Source: Mycobacterium sp. (GTDB lineage Bacteria > Actinomycetota > Actinomycetes > Mycobacteriales > Mycobacteriaceae). Taken from it: DNA of 64,000 nucleotides. Below the pieces are notes generated by a model that was given only the letters and a program-made list of their open reading frames with translations, was not told where the DNA came from and did no database searches. Below are positions 23,207-33,196 of this stretch, piece by piece (within the stretch, counting starts at the first letter, position 1; every line of letters starts with the position of its first letter). The DNA lies in NCBI GenBank assembly GCA_019236925.1, contig JAFAID010000190.1:1-64000 (forward strand), written 5' to 3'. The position numbers and the translations under genes are program-made.

Positions 23207-25024
23207 ATGGCAACAAAAACCACACTGGCAACAGGCGCAAGCTTTACTTTGGCGGCGCTTGTCACGATGGCCGCGGTCGCGGCCTGCACTCCGCGGCCCG
23301 AGGGCCCGGCGCCAGCAGCCGAGCGGTTCTTCGCTGCGTTGTCGACCGGCGACACCGCTGCCGCCGCCGAGTTCAGCGATGCTCCCAGCGACGCGCGCGA
23401 AGCGCTCAATGCCGCGTGGGCCGGGCTGCAAGCCAGCCACTTGGACACCCAGATTCTCGCCTCGAAGTACACCGAGGACATCGGCACGGTGAACTATCGC
23501 TACACCTGGCATCTGCCGAAGAATCGGATATGGACGTACGACGGCCAGCTGAAAATGGCCCGCTACGAGGGTCATTGGCAGGTCCGGTGGAACACCACCG
23601 ACTTGCATCCACGCCTCGGCGAGCATCAGACGTTCGCGCTGCGGGCCGATCCGCCGCGACGTGCCGCGGTGAACGAAGTCGGTGGCACCGACGTGCTGGC
23701 TCCCGGCTACCTGTACCACTACACGCTCGACGCCTCGAAGGCCGGCGGCTACCTGATCACGACGGCCCGCGCGGTGGTCGATGCGCTGCACCCCTTCGAC
23801 GACACGCTCAACGACCCGCAGCGACTGGCCGAGCAGGCCAGCGCGTCGGGCAAACCGACGGACTTGATCACGCTGCGCACCGACGACAACAACAACGTCG
23901 CCCCCGCGATCGGCAACCTGCCCGGCGTGGTGATCACCCCGCAGGCCGAGCTGCTGCCGACCGACTACCACTTCGCGTCGGCCCTGATGGGTCAGGTGAA
24001 GAAGGCGGTGATCGACCAGCTCGACGGCCAAGCGGGCTGGCGGGTGGTCAGCGTCAACCAGAACGACGTGGACGTCGCGGTGCTAAATGAGGTGGAGCCG
24101 TCGCCCGCCGCGTCGGTCTCGATCAGCCTGGATCGGGCGGTGCAGAACGCCGCTCAGCACGCGGTGGACAACCAGAGTCGTCAGGCGATGATCGTGGTGA
24201 TCAAACCCTCGACCGGCGAGATTCTCGCCGTCGCGCAGAATGCTGCCGCCGACGCCATCGGTCCTCTTGCCACAACCGGCCTCTACCCGCCTGGGTCGAC
24301 GTTCAAGATGGTCACCGCGGGCGCGGCTCTCGAGCGCGACTTGGCAAGCCCGAACACACTTTTGGGCTGTCCCGCAGAGATCGACATCGGACATCGCACC
24401 ATCCCCAACTACGGCGGGTTCGATCTGGGTGTGGTGCCGATGTCGCGGGCATTCGCCAGTTCGTGCAACACCACGTTCGCCGAATTGGCCAGCCGGATGC
24501 CGCCGCGCGGCTTGTCACAGGAGGCAAGCCAGTACGGCATCGGACTGGATTACCAGGTGGACGGCATCAACACGGTCACCGGTTCGGTGCCGCCGACGGT
24601 CGATTTGGCCGAGCGCACCGAGGACGGCTTCGGTCAGGGCAAGGTGCTGGCGTCACCGTTTGGCATGGCGCTGGTCGCGGCCACGGTGGCCGCGGGGAGG
24701 ACGCCGGTGCCGAAGCTGATCGAGGGACGGACGACGACGATCAGCGGCGACACCACGCCGATCAGCGAGAAGGTGATCGAGGGTCTGCGGCCGATGATGC
24801 GGTTGGTGGTCACCAACGGCACCGGCAAGGACATCGCGGGCTGCGGCCAGGTATTCGGGAAGACCGGTGAGGCCGAGTTCCCCGGCGGTTCGCATTCCTG
24901 GTTCGCCGGCTATCGGGGCGATCTGGCGTTCGCGTCGCTGATCGTCGGGGGCGGTAGTTCGGAGTACGCGGTGCGGATGACGAAGTTCATGTTCGACGTG
25001 CTGCCGGCGGATTATCTGGCCTGA
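23207..25024 (+). CDS. Penicillin-binding lipoprotein (Rv2864c-like)
   Basis: Lipobox AAVAAC; PPGSTFKMVTAG (SxxK), SSCNTTFAEL (SxN), GKTGEAEFPGG (KTG). Confidence 0.92.
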   Translation: MATKTTLATGASFTLAALVTMAAVAACTPRPEGPAPAAERFFAALSTGDTAAAAEFSDAPSDAREALNAAWAGLQASHLDTQILASKYTEDIGTVNYRYTWHLPKNRIWTYDGQLKMARYEGHWQVRWNTTDLHPRLGEHQTFALRADPPRRAAVNEVGGTDVLAPGYLYHYTLDASKAGGYLITTARAVVDALHPFDDTLNDPQRLAEQASASGKPTDLITLRTDDNNNVAPAIGNLPGVVITPQAELLPTDYHFASALMGQVKKAVIDQLDGQAGWRVVSVNQNDVDVAVLNEVEPSPAASVSISLDRAVQNAAQHAVDNQSRQAMIVVIKPSTGEILAVAQNAAADAIGPLATTGLYPPGSTFKMVTAGAALERDLASPNTLLGCPAEIDIGHRTIPNYGGFDLGVVPMSRAFASSCNTTFAELASRMPPRGLSQEASQYGIGLDYQVDGINTVTGSVPPTVDLAERTEDGFGQGKVLASPFGMALVAATVAAGRTPVPKLIEGRTTTISGDTTPISEKVIEGLRPMMRLVVTNGTGKDIAGCGQVFGKTGEAEFPGGSHSWFAGYRGDLAFASLIVGGGSSEYAVRMTKFMFDVLPADYLA

Positions 25025-25052
25025 AAGCTGCTGCGGCCATATGGCATAACGG

Positions 25053-25090
25053 CTTGTCGCCCGGCCGCGGGGGCGCAACCGGGCGACAAG
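25053..25090. terminator. Hairpin terminator
   Basis: CTTGTCGCCCGG-N14-CCGGGCGACAAG 12-bp perfect stem after PBP gene. Confidence 0.7.
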
Positions 25091-25230
25091 GTCCTGATGA
25101 CCGAGTTGACAGCCCACCCCTCAGAGGTTGTCGAACTTCCCCGACCCGCCAGTCTCGGCAGAACCGGCCACCTCATCAGAGAGCCGGATTACTCAGTACC
25201 CCCGCGAAAAACGCATTGGCGAACGCCGAT

Positions 25231-25310
25231 CTGACCGGCGGGACCAGTGCGGCCCCGCCGGTCAGTCGGTTCCCCCCTCAGCGTCCGGGTTGCTGAGATG
25301 ACCCGGACGC
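25231..25310. terminator. Two tandem hairpins between convergent genes
   Basis: CTGACCGGCGGG/CCCGCCGGTCAG (25231-25265) and GCGTCCGGGT/ACCCGGACGC (25281-25310). Confidence 0.65.
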
Positions 25311-25321
25311 CTAGATCATCG

Positions 25322-25840
25322 TTAGCCACTCCCGCCCAACAGGAGGTTGATCAGCGGGTCGAGCACGAAGGCAAGACCGGTCGGGGTCAACAGACCGTAG
25401 TCAAGGCCCGTAGCGAGGTAGCCAAGGGTGTCGTCAGGAGCAAGGTAGGCGCCACCGGCCAGGTCGCCAGCGAAGCTGGGGTCCAAGCCGCCGGTCTGCT
25501 CGTAGAAGGCGCTCGGGTCGATCGAGTTGATCAGGTCGGCGAGCGGGTGGTCGGTGCTGGCCTCGAACTGGCTGACGTCCGTCATGAACGTGAGATCGCC
25601 GGTCGGGTTTGAGGTGGCCAGGTTGCTGTCAAGCAGCGCGTTGTCGATGCCTTGCTGGCCCATGGCCCCGAACAGGACATCGTAGGGGTCCGGCGGGGTG
25701 TAGGGGTCGATGTAGGGCGTGGTGATGTCGGCGTGCGCGGTGCCCATGCTGAGCATCACGGCGGCCAATGCGCCGCCGGCGGCGGTAGCCAAACCGAAGG
25801 CGGTACGACGCCCACGTCCGGTAGAGTCATTGCGACTCAT
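25322..25840 (-). CDS. Secreted protein of unknown function
   Basis: RRTAFGLATAAGGALAAVMLSMGTAHADITTPY signal peptide; no recognised domain. Confidence 0.7.
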   Translation of the reverse strand: MSRNDSTGRGRRTAFGLATAAGGALAAVMLSMGTAHADITTPYIDPYTPPDPYDVLFGAMGQQGIDNALLDSNLATSNPTGDLTFMTDVSQFEASTDHPLADLINSIDPSAFYEQTGGLDPSFAGDLAGGAYLAPDDTLGYLATGLDYGLLTPTGLAFVLDPLINLLLGGSG

Positions 25841-26418
25841 GTGCGAGCCTCCAATCTAGGTATCACTCGATGTGGATTGTGGGGTTGCCGCCCCACAGCC
25901 GTTGGCTCGTACATGAGTCTTTGCCCCCACTGCTAGAGCCATCGACTGGGGAAGCATATATCACGATTCGACGTTCGTTAAGCGTTTCTCTAATAAAAAA
26001 CTCAGCCGAACCTGCGTCGCTGTTAAGTCTCCTCTTAGGTGTCGTTTCGAACAGCAAGAATAAGGCCTGGGCTCGCCTAATGGACTGCTGCTGGACGCCT
26101 CCCGGCAACCTTCAGTGGCGGATCGGGCCTGAAACAGCAGGTCGAAGGGTAGCAACTGCGGCGGCCCCGAACCAACGTGGTCCAGCTGTCCAATATTCGG
26201 AACTAAAGTGCCGATAGTCGGATTGATTTCCCAAAGATTCGAACATCTAATCTAGAAATCGTGATCCTGATAAGTGAAGCCTTAACGCTTTCTTGACGTC
26301 ATGACGAGATCATTTGTCGCGTGTCGAATTACGAGCTTCAATTTTATGAAATAGCGCATTAGAGTTTATTTTGGCACCTTTTCCGTTCTATAGGTATGAA
26401 AGTACGGCCGGTAGCACG

Positions 26419-26438
26419 GCCGACCTGGACAGGTCGGC
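26419..26438. promoter_or_regulatory. Perfect inverted repeat upstream of DUF1707 gene
   Basis: GCCGACCTG-ga-CAGGTCGGC. Confidence 0.45.
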
Positions 26439-26490
26439 ACGGCTTTCAACGGGCGCCCGTGCATGTGGGTGGCGGTAGATTAGTAGCGCC

Positions 26491-27075
26491 ATGACGCGCC
26501 CTGACGAACTGACCGAACTGCGGGTGTCCGATGCCGACCGCAACGGCACGCTGCGCCGCCTACACAATGCGGTTGCGCTCGGGCTGATCGACATCGGCGA
26601 GTTCGAGGAACGCTCGTCGCACGTGTCCTACGCCCGGACCCGCAGCGAGTTGGACAGCCTCGTCGGGGATCTTCCCGGGCCGGGGGCGATCGTCACGTCG
26701 GCGGCCGATCGGGTGGAGCTGCGCGGCTGGGCCGGGTCGCTCAAGCGTCACGGGGAGTGGACGGTGCCGACCCGGCTGGCATTGGTGCGCCGAATGGGCT
26801 CGGTCGAGCTGGACCTGATCAAGGCGCGATTCGCCGGGCCGGTCGTCGTCGTCGAGCTCGACATGAGGTTTGGGTCGGTAGAGATCCGATTGCCCGACGG
26901 CGCCAGTGCGTCGATCGACGACGTGCAGGTCTACGGCGGCAGCGCCAGCGATCGCCGGAAAGACGCGCCCGCCGAGGGCACGCCGCATGTGGTGTTGACC
27001 GGTCGGGTGGTGTGCGGCTCGGTGAAGGTCAAAGGACCACGCCGGTCGTTGCTGCGTCGGCGTCGGCGTGCTTGA
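26491..27075 (+). CDS. DUF1707 domain protein with LiaF-like C-terminal domain
   Basis: ELRVSDADRNGTLRRLHNAVALGLIDIGEFEERSSHVSYARTRSELDSLVGDLP. Confidence 0.88.
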   Translation: MTRPDELTELRVSDADRNGTLRRLHNAVALGLIDIGEFEERSSHVSYARTRSELDSLVGDLPGPGAIVTSAADRVELRGWAGSLKRHGEWTVPTRLALVRRMGSVELDLIKARFAGPVVVVELDMRFGSVEIRLPDGASASIDDVQVYGGSASDRRKDAPAEGTPHVVLTGRVVCGSVKVKGPRRSLLRRRRRA

Positions 27076-27105
27076 GCACACGCAATAACAGATACGCTGG
27101 TCGGT

Positions 27106-27963
27106 ATGCCTGTTCGTTCCGCGTTGTCCGCCGGCGTGCTGTCGCCGACACTGCCGGTGCCCAAGTCGATCCCGCGCCCGGAGTATGTCGGCAAGCCGAC
27201 GGCGAGGGAGGGCACTGAGCCGTGGGTGCAAACATCCGAAGTGATCGAGAAGATGCGGGTGGCCGGCCGGATTGCGGCCGGCTCGCTCGCCGAAGCGGGT
27301 AAGGCGGTCGCGCCCGGCGTGACGACCGACGCGCTGGACCGCGTCGCGCATGACTACATGGTCGACCACGGCGCCTATCCATCCACGTTGGGCTACAAGA
27401 GTTTCCCCAAGTCGTGCTGTACGTCGCTGAACGAGGTCATCTGCCACGGCATCCCGGACTCGACGGTGATCGAAGACGGCGACATCGTCAACATCGACGT
27501 CACCGCGTACATCGACGGCGTGCACGGTGACACCAACGCCACGTTTCTGGCCGGCGACGTCTCCGAAGAGCACCGGCTACTGGTCGAGCGCACCCACGAG
27601 GCGACGATGCGGGCAATCAAAGCCGTCAAGCCGGGCCGTGCGCTGTCGGTGGTCGGGCGCGTCATCGAATCCTATGCAAACCGGTTCGGCTACAACGTCG
27701 TTCGCGACTTCACCGGGCACGGCATCGGTACCACCTTTCACAACGGGCTGGTCGTGCTGCACTACGACCAGCCGTCGGTCACCACGATCCTCGAGCCCGG
27801 GATGACGTTCACCATCGAGCCGATGATCAACCTCGGCGCACTGGACTACGAGATCTGGGACGACGGCTGGACGGTGGTCACCAAAGACCGCAAATGGACC
27901 GCGCAATTCGAACACACATTGCTGGTCACCGAGTCCGGCGTGGACATCCTCACCCTGCCGTGA
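27106..27963 (+). CDS. map: Methionine aminopeptidase
   Basis: [42 protein letters not shown] metal ligand motifs. Confidence 0.96.
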   Translation: MPVRSALSAGVLSPTLPVPKSIPRPEYVGKPTAREGTEPWVQTSEVIEKMRVAGRIAAGSLAEAGKAVAPGVTTDALDRVAHDYMVDHGAYPSTLGYKSFPKSCCTSLNEVICHGIPDSTVIEDGDIVNIDVTAYIDGVHGDTNATFLAGDVSEEHRLLVERTHEATMRAIKAVKPGRALSVVGRVIESYANRFGYNVVRDFTGHGIGTTFHNGLVVLHYDQPSVTTILEPGMTFTIEPMINLGALDYEIWDDGWTVVTKDRKWTAQFEHTLLVTESGVDILTLP

Positions 27964-27979
27964 CCGCTGCGCCCAAACC

Positions 27980-29479
27980 GTGAGCGGTGCGCTGCTGATC
28001 GCCGGCACCACCTCCGACGCCGGAAAGTCGGTGGTGGTCGCGGGACTTTGCCGGCTGTTGGCGCGCAAGGGCATCCGGGTCGCGCCGTTCAAGGCGCAGA
28101 ACATGTCGAACAATTCCGCGGTCACCATCGAGGGCGGTGAGATCGGCCGGGCCCAGGCGATGCAGGCTCGCGCAGCGGGTCTGGCGCCCAGCGTGCGGTT
28201 CAACCCGATTCTGCTCAAACCCGGCAGCGATACCACCTCGCAGTTGGTGATCCGCGGGCAGGCCACCGACTCGGTCACTGCGGCCGAGTACTGGTCGCAT
28301 CGCAACCGGTTACTCAGTGTTGTGCTCGACGAATTGTCGCAACTGCGCGCCGAATTCGATGCGGTGATTTGCGAGGGTGCCGGATCACCGGCCGAAATCA
28401 ACCTGCGGGCAACGGACTTGGTCAATATGGGCCTGGCACGCGCCGCGAACCTGCCGGTGATTGTGGTCGGCGACATCGACCGCGGCGGGCTGCTGGCGCA
28501 TCTGTTCGGGACAGTGGCGGTGCTTGAACCCGACGACCAGGCGCTGGTCGCCGGGTTCATCGTGAACAAGTTCCGTGGTGATGCCCTGCTGCTGGAGCCG
28601 GGATTGCAGCAGCTCGCCGAGCTCACCGGCCGCCCGACCTATGGGGTGCTGCCGTACTGCGACGACCTCTGGCTCGACGCCGAGGATTCCGTCTCGGTGC
28701 TGGCCCACCGCGTCATCGGCAGACCGCAGCCGCCGCACGGCTCCCAGTGGCTGCGGGTGGCGGTGCCGCCGCTGCCGCGGATCTCCAACTCCACCGATAT
28801 CGAAGCGTTGGCCTGCGAACCCGGCGTGCTGGTGCGGTGGGTCAGCCAACCCGCCGACCTGGTCGACGCCGACGTGGTCGTGATACCGGGCACCAAGGCC
28901 ACCGTCGCCGACCTGGGCTGGCTGCGTGAGCGCGGGTTGGACCAGGCCATCCGCGGGCATGCCGCGTCGGGCCGGGCGGTGCTGGGCCTCTGCGGTGGCT
29001 TCCAGATGCTGTGCCGCTGGATCGACGACCCGGTTGAAAGCCGGTCGGGCCGAGTCGACGCGATGGGGATGCTGGACGCCGATGTCGTGTTCGCCCCCGA
29101 CAAGGTGCTGCGCCGGTGGGAGGGTTCGCTTAGCGGATACGAGATCCACCACGGGCGGGTGACCCGCTGCGTGGAGGCCGCGTGGTTCGAGGTGGACGGG
29201 CACCCGCAGGGGTATCGGCGCGGCAAGATATTCGGGACGCACTGGCACGGCCTATTGGACAACGACGAATTCCGCCGTCGTTGGTTGACCGAAGCCGCGG
29301 CGGCGGCCGGCCGGGACGGTTTTGTGATCGCCGATGACGTTGATGTTTCGGTGCGGCGGGATGGCCAACTGGATGTGATGGCCGATCTGTTGGACGCCCG
29401 CCTCGACGTCGATGCAGTCATAGCGCTATTGGACACTGGCGCGCCGCCGCGTCCGAGCGTCGTCACCGCCCTGCACTGA
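27980..29479 (+). CDS. cobQ: Cobyric acid synthase
   Basis: [67 protein letters not shown]. Confidence 0.95.
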   Translation: MSGALLIAGTTSDAGKSVVVAGLCRLLARKGIRVAPFKAQNMSNNSAVTIEGGEIGRAQAMQARAAGLAPSVRFNPILLKPGSDTTSQLVIRGQATDSVTAAEYWSHRNRLLSVVLDELSQLRAEFDAVICEGAGSPAEINLRATDLVNMGLARAANLPVIVVGDIDRGGLLAHLFGTVAVLEPDDQALVAGFIVNKFRGDALLLEPGLQQLAELTGRPTYGVLPYCDDLWLDAEDSVSVLAHRVIGRPQPPHGSQWLRVAVPPLPRISNSTDIEALACEPGVLVRWVSQPADLVDADVVVIPGTKATVADLGWLRERGLDQAIRGHAASGRAVLGLCGGFQMLCRWIDDPVESRSGRVDAMGMLDADVVFAPDKVLRRWEGSLSGYEIHHGRVTRCVEAAWFEVDGHPQGYRRGKIFGTHWHGLLDNDEFRRRWLTEAAAAAGRDGFVIADDVDVSVRRDGQLDVMADLLDARLDVDAVIALLDTGAPPRPSVVTALH

Positions 29480-29680
29480 CAACGCTGGCAGTCGCGCCAA
29501 AACAACCGCCAATCAAGAGTTTTCGCAAACACCGTTCCTTATTGTGGCTGTCTTCGTCGCATTAGCTACCTTCAGTTCTATGTTGCGAGAACGTTTCCAA
29601 CTGAAACTGTGTTAACGAACTACGCGAAAACAGCCCGCGCGCGGGCCAATTGACTGTAATTTGCTTGAGTGCTCTCGACG

Positions 29681-30235
29681 ATGATGACAACCGTCGACGG
29701 GTTTCCGATCCAGGTCAGCGACACGGGTCCGGACAAGGGCTCCGTCGTGGTGTTGCTGGGTGCCGCGCAGCGCGCGCCCGCCGCCTACGACGCGGTGTGC
29801 GAGCGCCTGCATACCGCGTCGCTGCGGACGATCGTCGTCGGCCCCGACCCACGCCTGACGCCCAAGTCGGTGGTGGGCATTCTCGACTCGTTGGACGTCA
29901 ATTGGGGCGTATTGGTCGGCGATCGTGTCGGCGGGGAGCTGGCCTGGGAACTGGCGGCGACCCGGCTGGACCGTTTCACTGGTCTGGTGGCCATCGACCG
30001 CGGGCATCCACGGGTCGCCGATGCCACCGGGGTGATCCGCGACGACCACTGTCCGCCGGTCGAGATCAACACAACAGCGCTGGTCAGCACGCCGGCTGCG
30101 CAGGCGGTGGCCCGCGCCAGCCAGCGGTTCGTTTACGGCGATTATCGCGTCGTGGAGTTGCTTGCACGGCGCAACGCGCACGAGTCGACCGCCCAACTGG
30201 CCGCCGAGATCGTCCTGCGCACCAGCACCTGGTGA
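29681..30235 (+). CDS. Alpha/beta hydrolase-fold-like protein
   Basis: TVDGFPIQVSDTGPDKGSVVVLLGAAQRAPAAYDAVCERL..., coupled (GTGA) to glnA4. Confidence 0.55.
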   Translation: MMTTVDGFPIQVSDTGPDKGSVVVLLGAAQRAPAAYDAVCERLHTASLRTIVVGPDPRLTPKSVVGILDSLDVNWGVLVGDRVGGELAWELAATRLDRFTGLVAIDRGHPRVADATGVIRDDHCPPVEINTTALVSTPAAQAVARASQRFVYGDYRVVELLARRNAHESTAQLAAEIVLRTSTW

Positions 30236-31632
30236 CGGAAAACCAGCGCGCCGGCGGCACTGGCGGCCATGCGCATTTGTCGTTGGACGAACTCGAGCGA
30301 CTGGCCGCCGCCGGCGATGTCGACACGGTAATCGTGGCGTTCACCGACATGCAGGGCCGTTTGATGGGTAAGCGGGTCTCCGCGCGGTTTTTCGTCGACG
30401 AGGTGGCCGACCACGGCGCCGAGTGCTGCAACTACCTGTTCGCCGTCGATGTCGACATGGCGACTGTCGGCGGCTACGAGATGGCGGGCTGGGACACCGG
30501 GTACGGCGACATGGCGATGTTGCCCGACTTGACGACGCTTCGGCTGATTCCGTGGCTACCCGGCACGGCGCTGGTGCTGGCCGATTTAGCGTGGCACGAC
30601 GGCAGCCCGATCGAGCCCGCGCCGCGTCGCGTCTTGCGCAGCCAGCTTGACCGGCTAAGTCAACGCGGGCTGCGTGCTTATGTCGCCACCGAACTGGAAT
30701 TCATGGTTTTCGACGACACATACCGCCAGGCCTGGGCCAACGGCTATCGCGGGCTGACTCCGGCCAGCGACTACAACATGGACTACGCGGTGATGGCCTC
30801 CAGCCGCATGGAGCCGCTGCTGCGCGACATTCGGCAGCACATGCAGGGTGCGGGTCTGCGCTGGGAGGCTTCCAAGGGCGAATGCAACATGGGTCAGCAG
30901 GAGATCGGGTTCGGTTACGACGACGCGCTGGTCACGTGTGACAACCATAGTATTTACAAGAACGGTGCTAAAGAAATCGCCGACCAGCACGGCAAGGCTC
31001 TGACATTCATGGCGAAATACGATGAGCGCGAAGGCAACAGCTGCCACATTCACATGTCGCTTCGCTCGCTGGATGGTTCCGCGGTGCTGGCCGACGACAA
31101 CCAGCCGCACGGCATGTCGCAAACATTCCGCAGCTTTGTCGCCGGCCAATTGGCCACCTTGCGCGAACTGACCGTGCTTTATGCGCCGAACATCAACTCC
31201 TACAAACGGTTTGCCGATCGCAGCTTCGCGCCGACCGTGGTGGCGTGGGGATTGGACAACCGGACCTGTGCGCTGCGTATCGTGGGTCGCGGCGACAGTA
31301 TGCGGGTGGAATGCCGGGTGCCCGGCGGCGACGTCAACCAGTACCTGGCTGCGGCGGCGCTGATCGCCGGCGGGCTGCACGGTATCGAGCACGGCTTGTC
31401 GTTGCCGGAGCCGTATGCGGGCAATGCGTACCAAATCGCCCAGGGCGACGCCGAGCGGCTACCCGGCACGCTGGCCGAGGCCGCGGCGCTGTTCGGCGCA
31501 TCGGCCGTCGCCCGCGAGGCATTCGGGAAGGACGTCGTGAGCCATTACGTCAACAACGCGCAGGTCGAGATCGACGCGTTCAACGCGGCGGTCACCGACT
31601 GGGAGAGGGTGCGCGGCTTTGAGCGCTTCTAG
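30232..31632 (+). CDS. glnA4: Glutamine synthetase family protein (GlnA4-like)
   Basis: FTDMQGRLMGKRV, EGNSCHIHMSL, NSYKRF, CRVPGGDVNQYLAAAA. Confidence 0.92.
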   Translation: MTENQRAGGTGGHAHLSLDELERLAAAGDVDTVIVAFTDMQGRLMGKRVSARFFVDEVADHGAECCNYLFAVDVDMATVGGYEMAGWDTGYGDMAMLPDLTTLRLIPWLPGTALVLADLAWHDGSPIEPAPRRVLRSQLDRLSQRGLRAYVATELEFMVFDDTYRQAWANGYRGLTPASDYNMDYAVMASSRMEPLLRDIRQHMQGAGLRWEASKGECNMGQQEIGFGYDDALVTCDNHSIYKNGAKEIADQHGKALTFMAKYDEREGNSCHIHMSLRSLDGSAVLADDNQPHGMSQTFRSFVAGQLATLRELTVLYAPNINSYKRFADRSFAPTVVAWGLDNRTCALRIVGRGDSMRVECRVPGGDVNQYLAAAALIAGGLHGIEHGLSLPEPYAGNAYQIAQGDAERLPGTLAEAAALFGASAVAREAFGKDVVSHYVNNAQVEIDAFNAAVTDWERVRGFERF

Positions 31633-32356
31633 GCCGCCGGTGGTCGGCCTGACCACGTATTTGGACCAAGCGAAGATGGGCGTGTGGGACGTCCGTGCCA
31701 GCTTTCTTCCCGACGTGTACTTCCAGGGCATCATCGCGGCCGGTGGTGCTGTCATGCTGCTGCCGCCGCAGCCAGTGGATCCCGACATCGCCGAGCGGGT
31801 GCTTGACGGCCTGGACGGTTTGGTGATCACCGGTGGCAAAGACGTCGACCCCGCCGCCTACGGCCAGCAGCCGCATGCGGCCACCGACGAGCCGAGCCGC
31901 CAGCGTGACGCCTGGGAATTCACGCTGCTGGACGCGGCGCTGCGGCGCAAGCTGCCCGTGTTGGGCATCTGCCGCGGTGCGCAGGTGCTCAACGTCGCGC
32001 TCGGTGGAACGCTGCATCAGCACCTGCCCGACGTCATCGGACACAGCGGGCATCGGGCCGGCAACGCAGAGTTCAACACTTTGCCGGTACGCACGGTGCC
32101 TGGCACCCGGCTGGCCGCGCTGGTCGGCGAATCCGTCGATGCAAAGTGCTACCACCATCAGGCCATCGCCGAGGTCGCCGCGGGCCTGATGGTCAGTGCA
32201 TGGGATGCCGATGGTGTGATCGAGGCGCTGGAGTTGCCCGGAGACGACTTCGTACTCGCGGTGCAGTGGCATCCAGAGGAGAGTCTGGACGACCAGCGAC
32301 TGTTCTCGGCGATCGTTGAGGCGGCGCGGTCATATGCAAGCGGACGGGTGAGCTGA
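31619..32356 (+). CDS. Class I gamma-glutamyl hydrolase (gamma-Glu-GABA hydrolase type)
   Basis: LVITGGKDVDPAAYG, LGICRGAQVLNVALGGTLHQHL, VQWHPEE. Confidence 0.88.
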   Translation: MSASRPPVVGLTTYLDQAKMGVWDVRASFLPDVYFQGIIAAGGAVMLLPPQPVDPDIAERVLDGLDGLVITGGKDVDPAAYGQQPHAATDEPSRQRDAWEFTLLDAALRRKLPVLGICRGAQVLNVALGGTLHQHLPDVIGHSGHRAGNAEFNTLPVRTVPGTRLAALVGESVDAKCYHHQAIAEVAAGLMVSAWDADGVIEALELPGDDFVLAVQWHPEESLDDQRLFSAIVEAARSYASGRVS

Positions 32357-32366
32357 TGCGCGCCGG

Positions 32367-32407
32367 CGACGATGCAGAGCAAAGCGATGAGGGGAGCGGC
32401 GCCGATG
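32367..32407 (+). repeat. MIRU-like translational-coupling repeat
   Basis: CGACGATGCAGAGCAAAGCGATGAGGGGAGCGGCGCCGATG; similar to 12751-12790. Confidence 0.6.
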
Positions 32408-33187
32408 AGCACTGTGGATTTGAGCCGGCGGCTGGCCGGCAAGACCGCCGTTGTCACCGGCGGCGGCGGCGGTATCGGCCTGGCTTCGGCGCGGCGGCTG
32501 CACGCCGAGGGAGCCACGGTCGTAATCGGCGACATCGACGGGCAGACCGGTGCTGCGGCCGCCGACGAGCTCGGCGGCCTTTTCGTCGCAGTGGACGTGT
32601 CGGATGAGGCCGCGGTCAACGCGCTGTTCGCCACCGCGGCCGACACCTATGGATCGGTCGACATCGCGGTCAACAACGCCGGCATCTCGCCACCGGATGA
32701 CGAGCTGATCGAGAACACCGAGCTGCCGGTATGGCAGCGGGTACAAGACGTCAACCTGAAATCGGTCTACCTGTGCTGCCGGGCGGCATTGCGGCACATG
32801 GCGCCTGCGGGCAAGGGCTCAATCGTCAACGTGGCGTCGTTCGTCGCGGTGATGGGATCGGCTACCTCCCAGATCTCCTATACCGCGTCCAAGGGCGGGG
32901 TGTTGGCGATGTCGCGCGAACTCGGCGTGCAGTTCGCGCGCCAAGGCATACGGGTCAACGCGTTGTGTCCCGGGCCGGTGAATACCCCACTGCTGCAAGA
33001 GCTTTTCGCCAAGGACCCCGACCGCGCAGAGCGGCGGCTGGTGCACGTGCCGATCGGCCGCTTCGCCGAGGTCGACGAAATCGCGGCAGCTGTGGCCTTT
33101 TTGGCCAGCGACGACGCCTCGTTCATCACGGCGTCGACGTTCTTGGTCGACGGCGGGATCAGCTCCGCCTACACCACCCCGCTGTAG
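32405..33187 (+). CDS. Short-chain dehydrogenase/reductase
   Basis: AVVTGGGGGIGLASA, NNAGISPP, SYTASKGGVLAMS, CPGPVNTPLL. Confidence 0.92.
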   Translation: MSTVDLSRRLAGKTAVVTGGGGGIGLASARRLHAEGATVVIGDIDGQTGAAAADELGGLFVAVDVSDEAAVNALFATAADTYGSVDIAVNNAGISPPDDELIENTELPVWQRVQDVNLKSVYLCCRAALRHMAPAGKGSIVNVASFVAVMGSATSQISYTASKGGVLAMSRELGVQFARQGIRVNALCPGPVNTPLLQELFAKDPDRAERRLVHVPIGRFAEVDEIAAAVAFLASDDASFITASTFLVDGGISSAYTTPL

Positions 33188-33196
33188 GGCTGCGGT

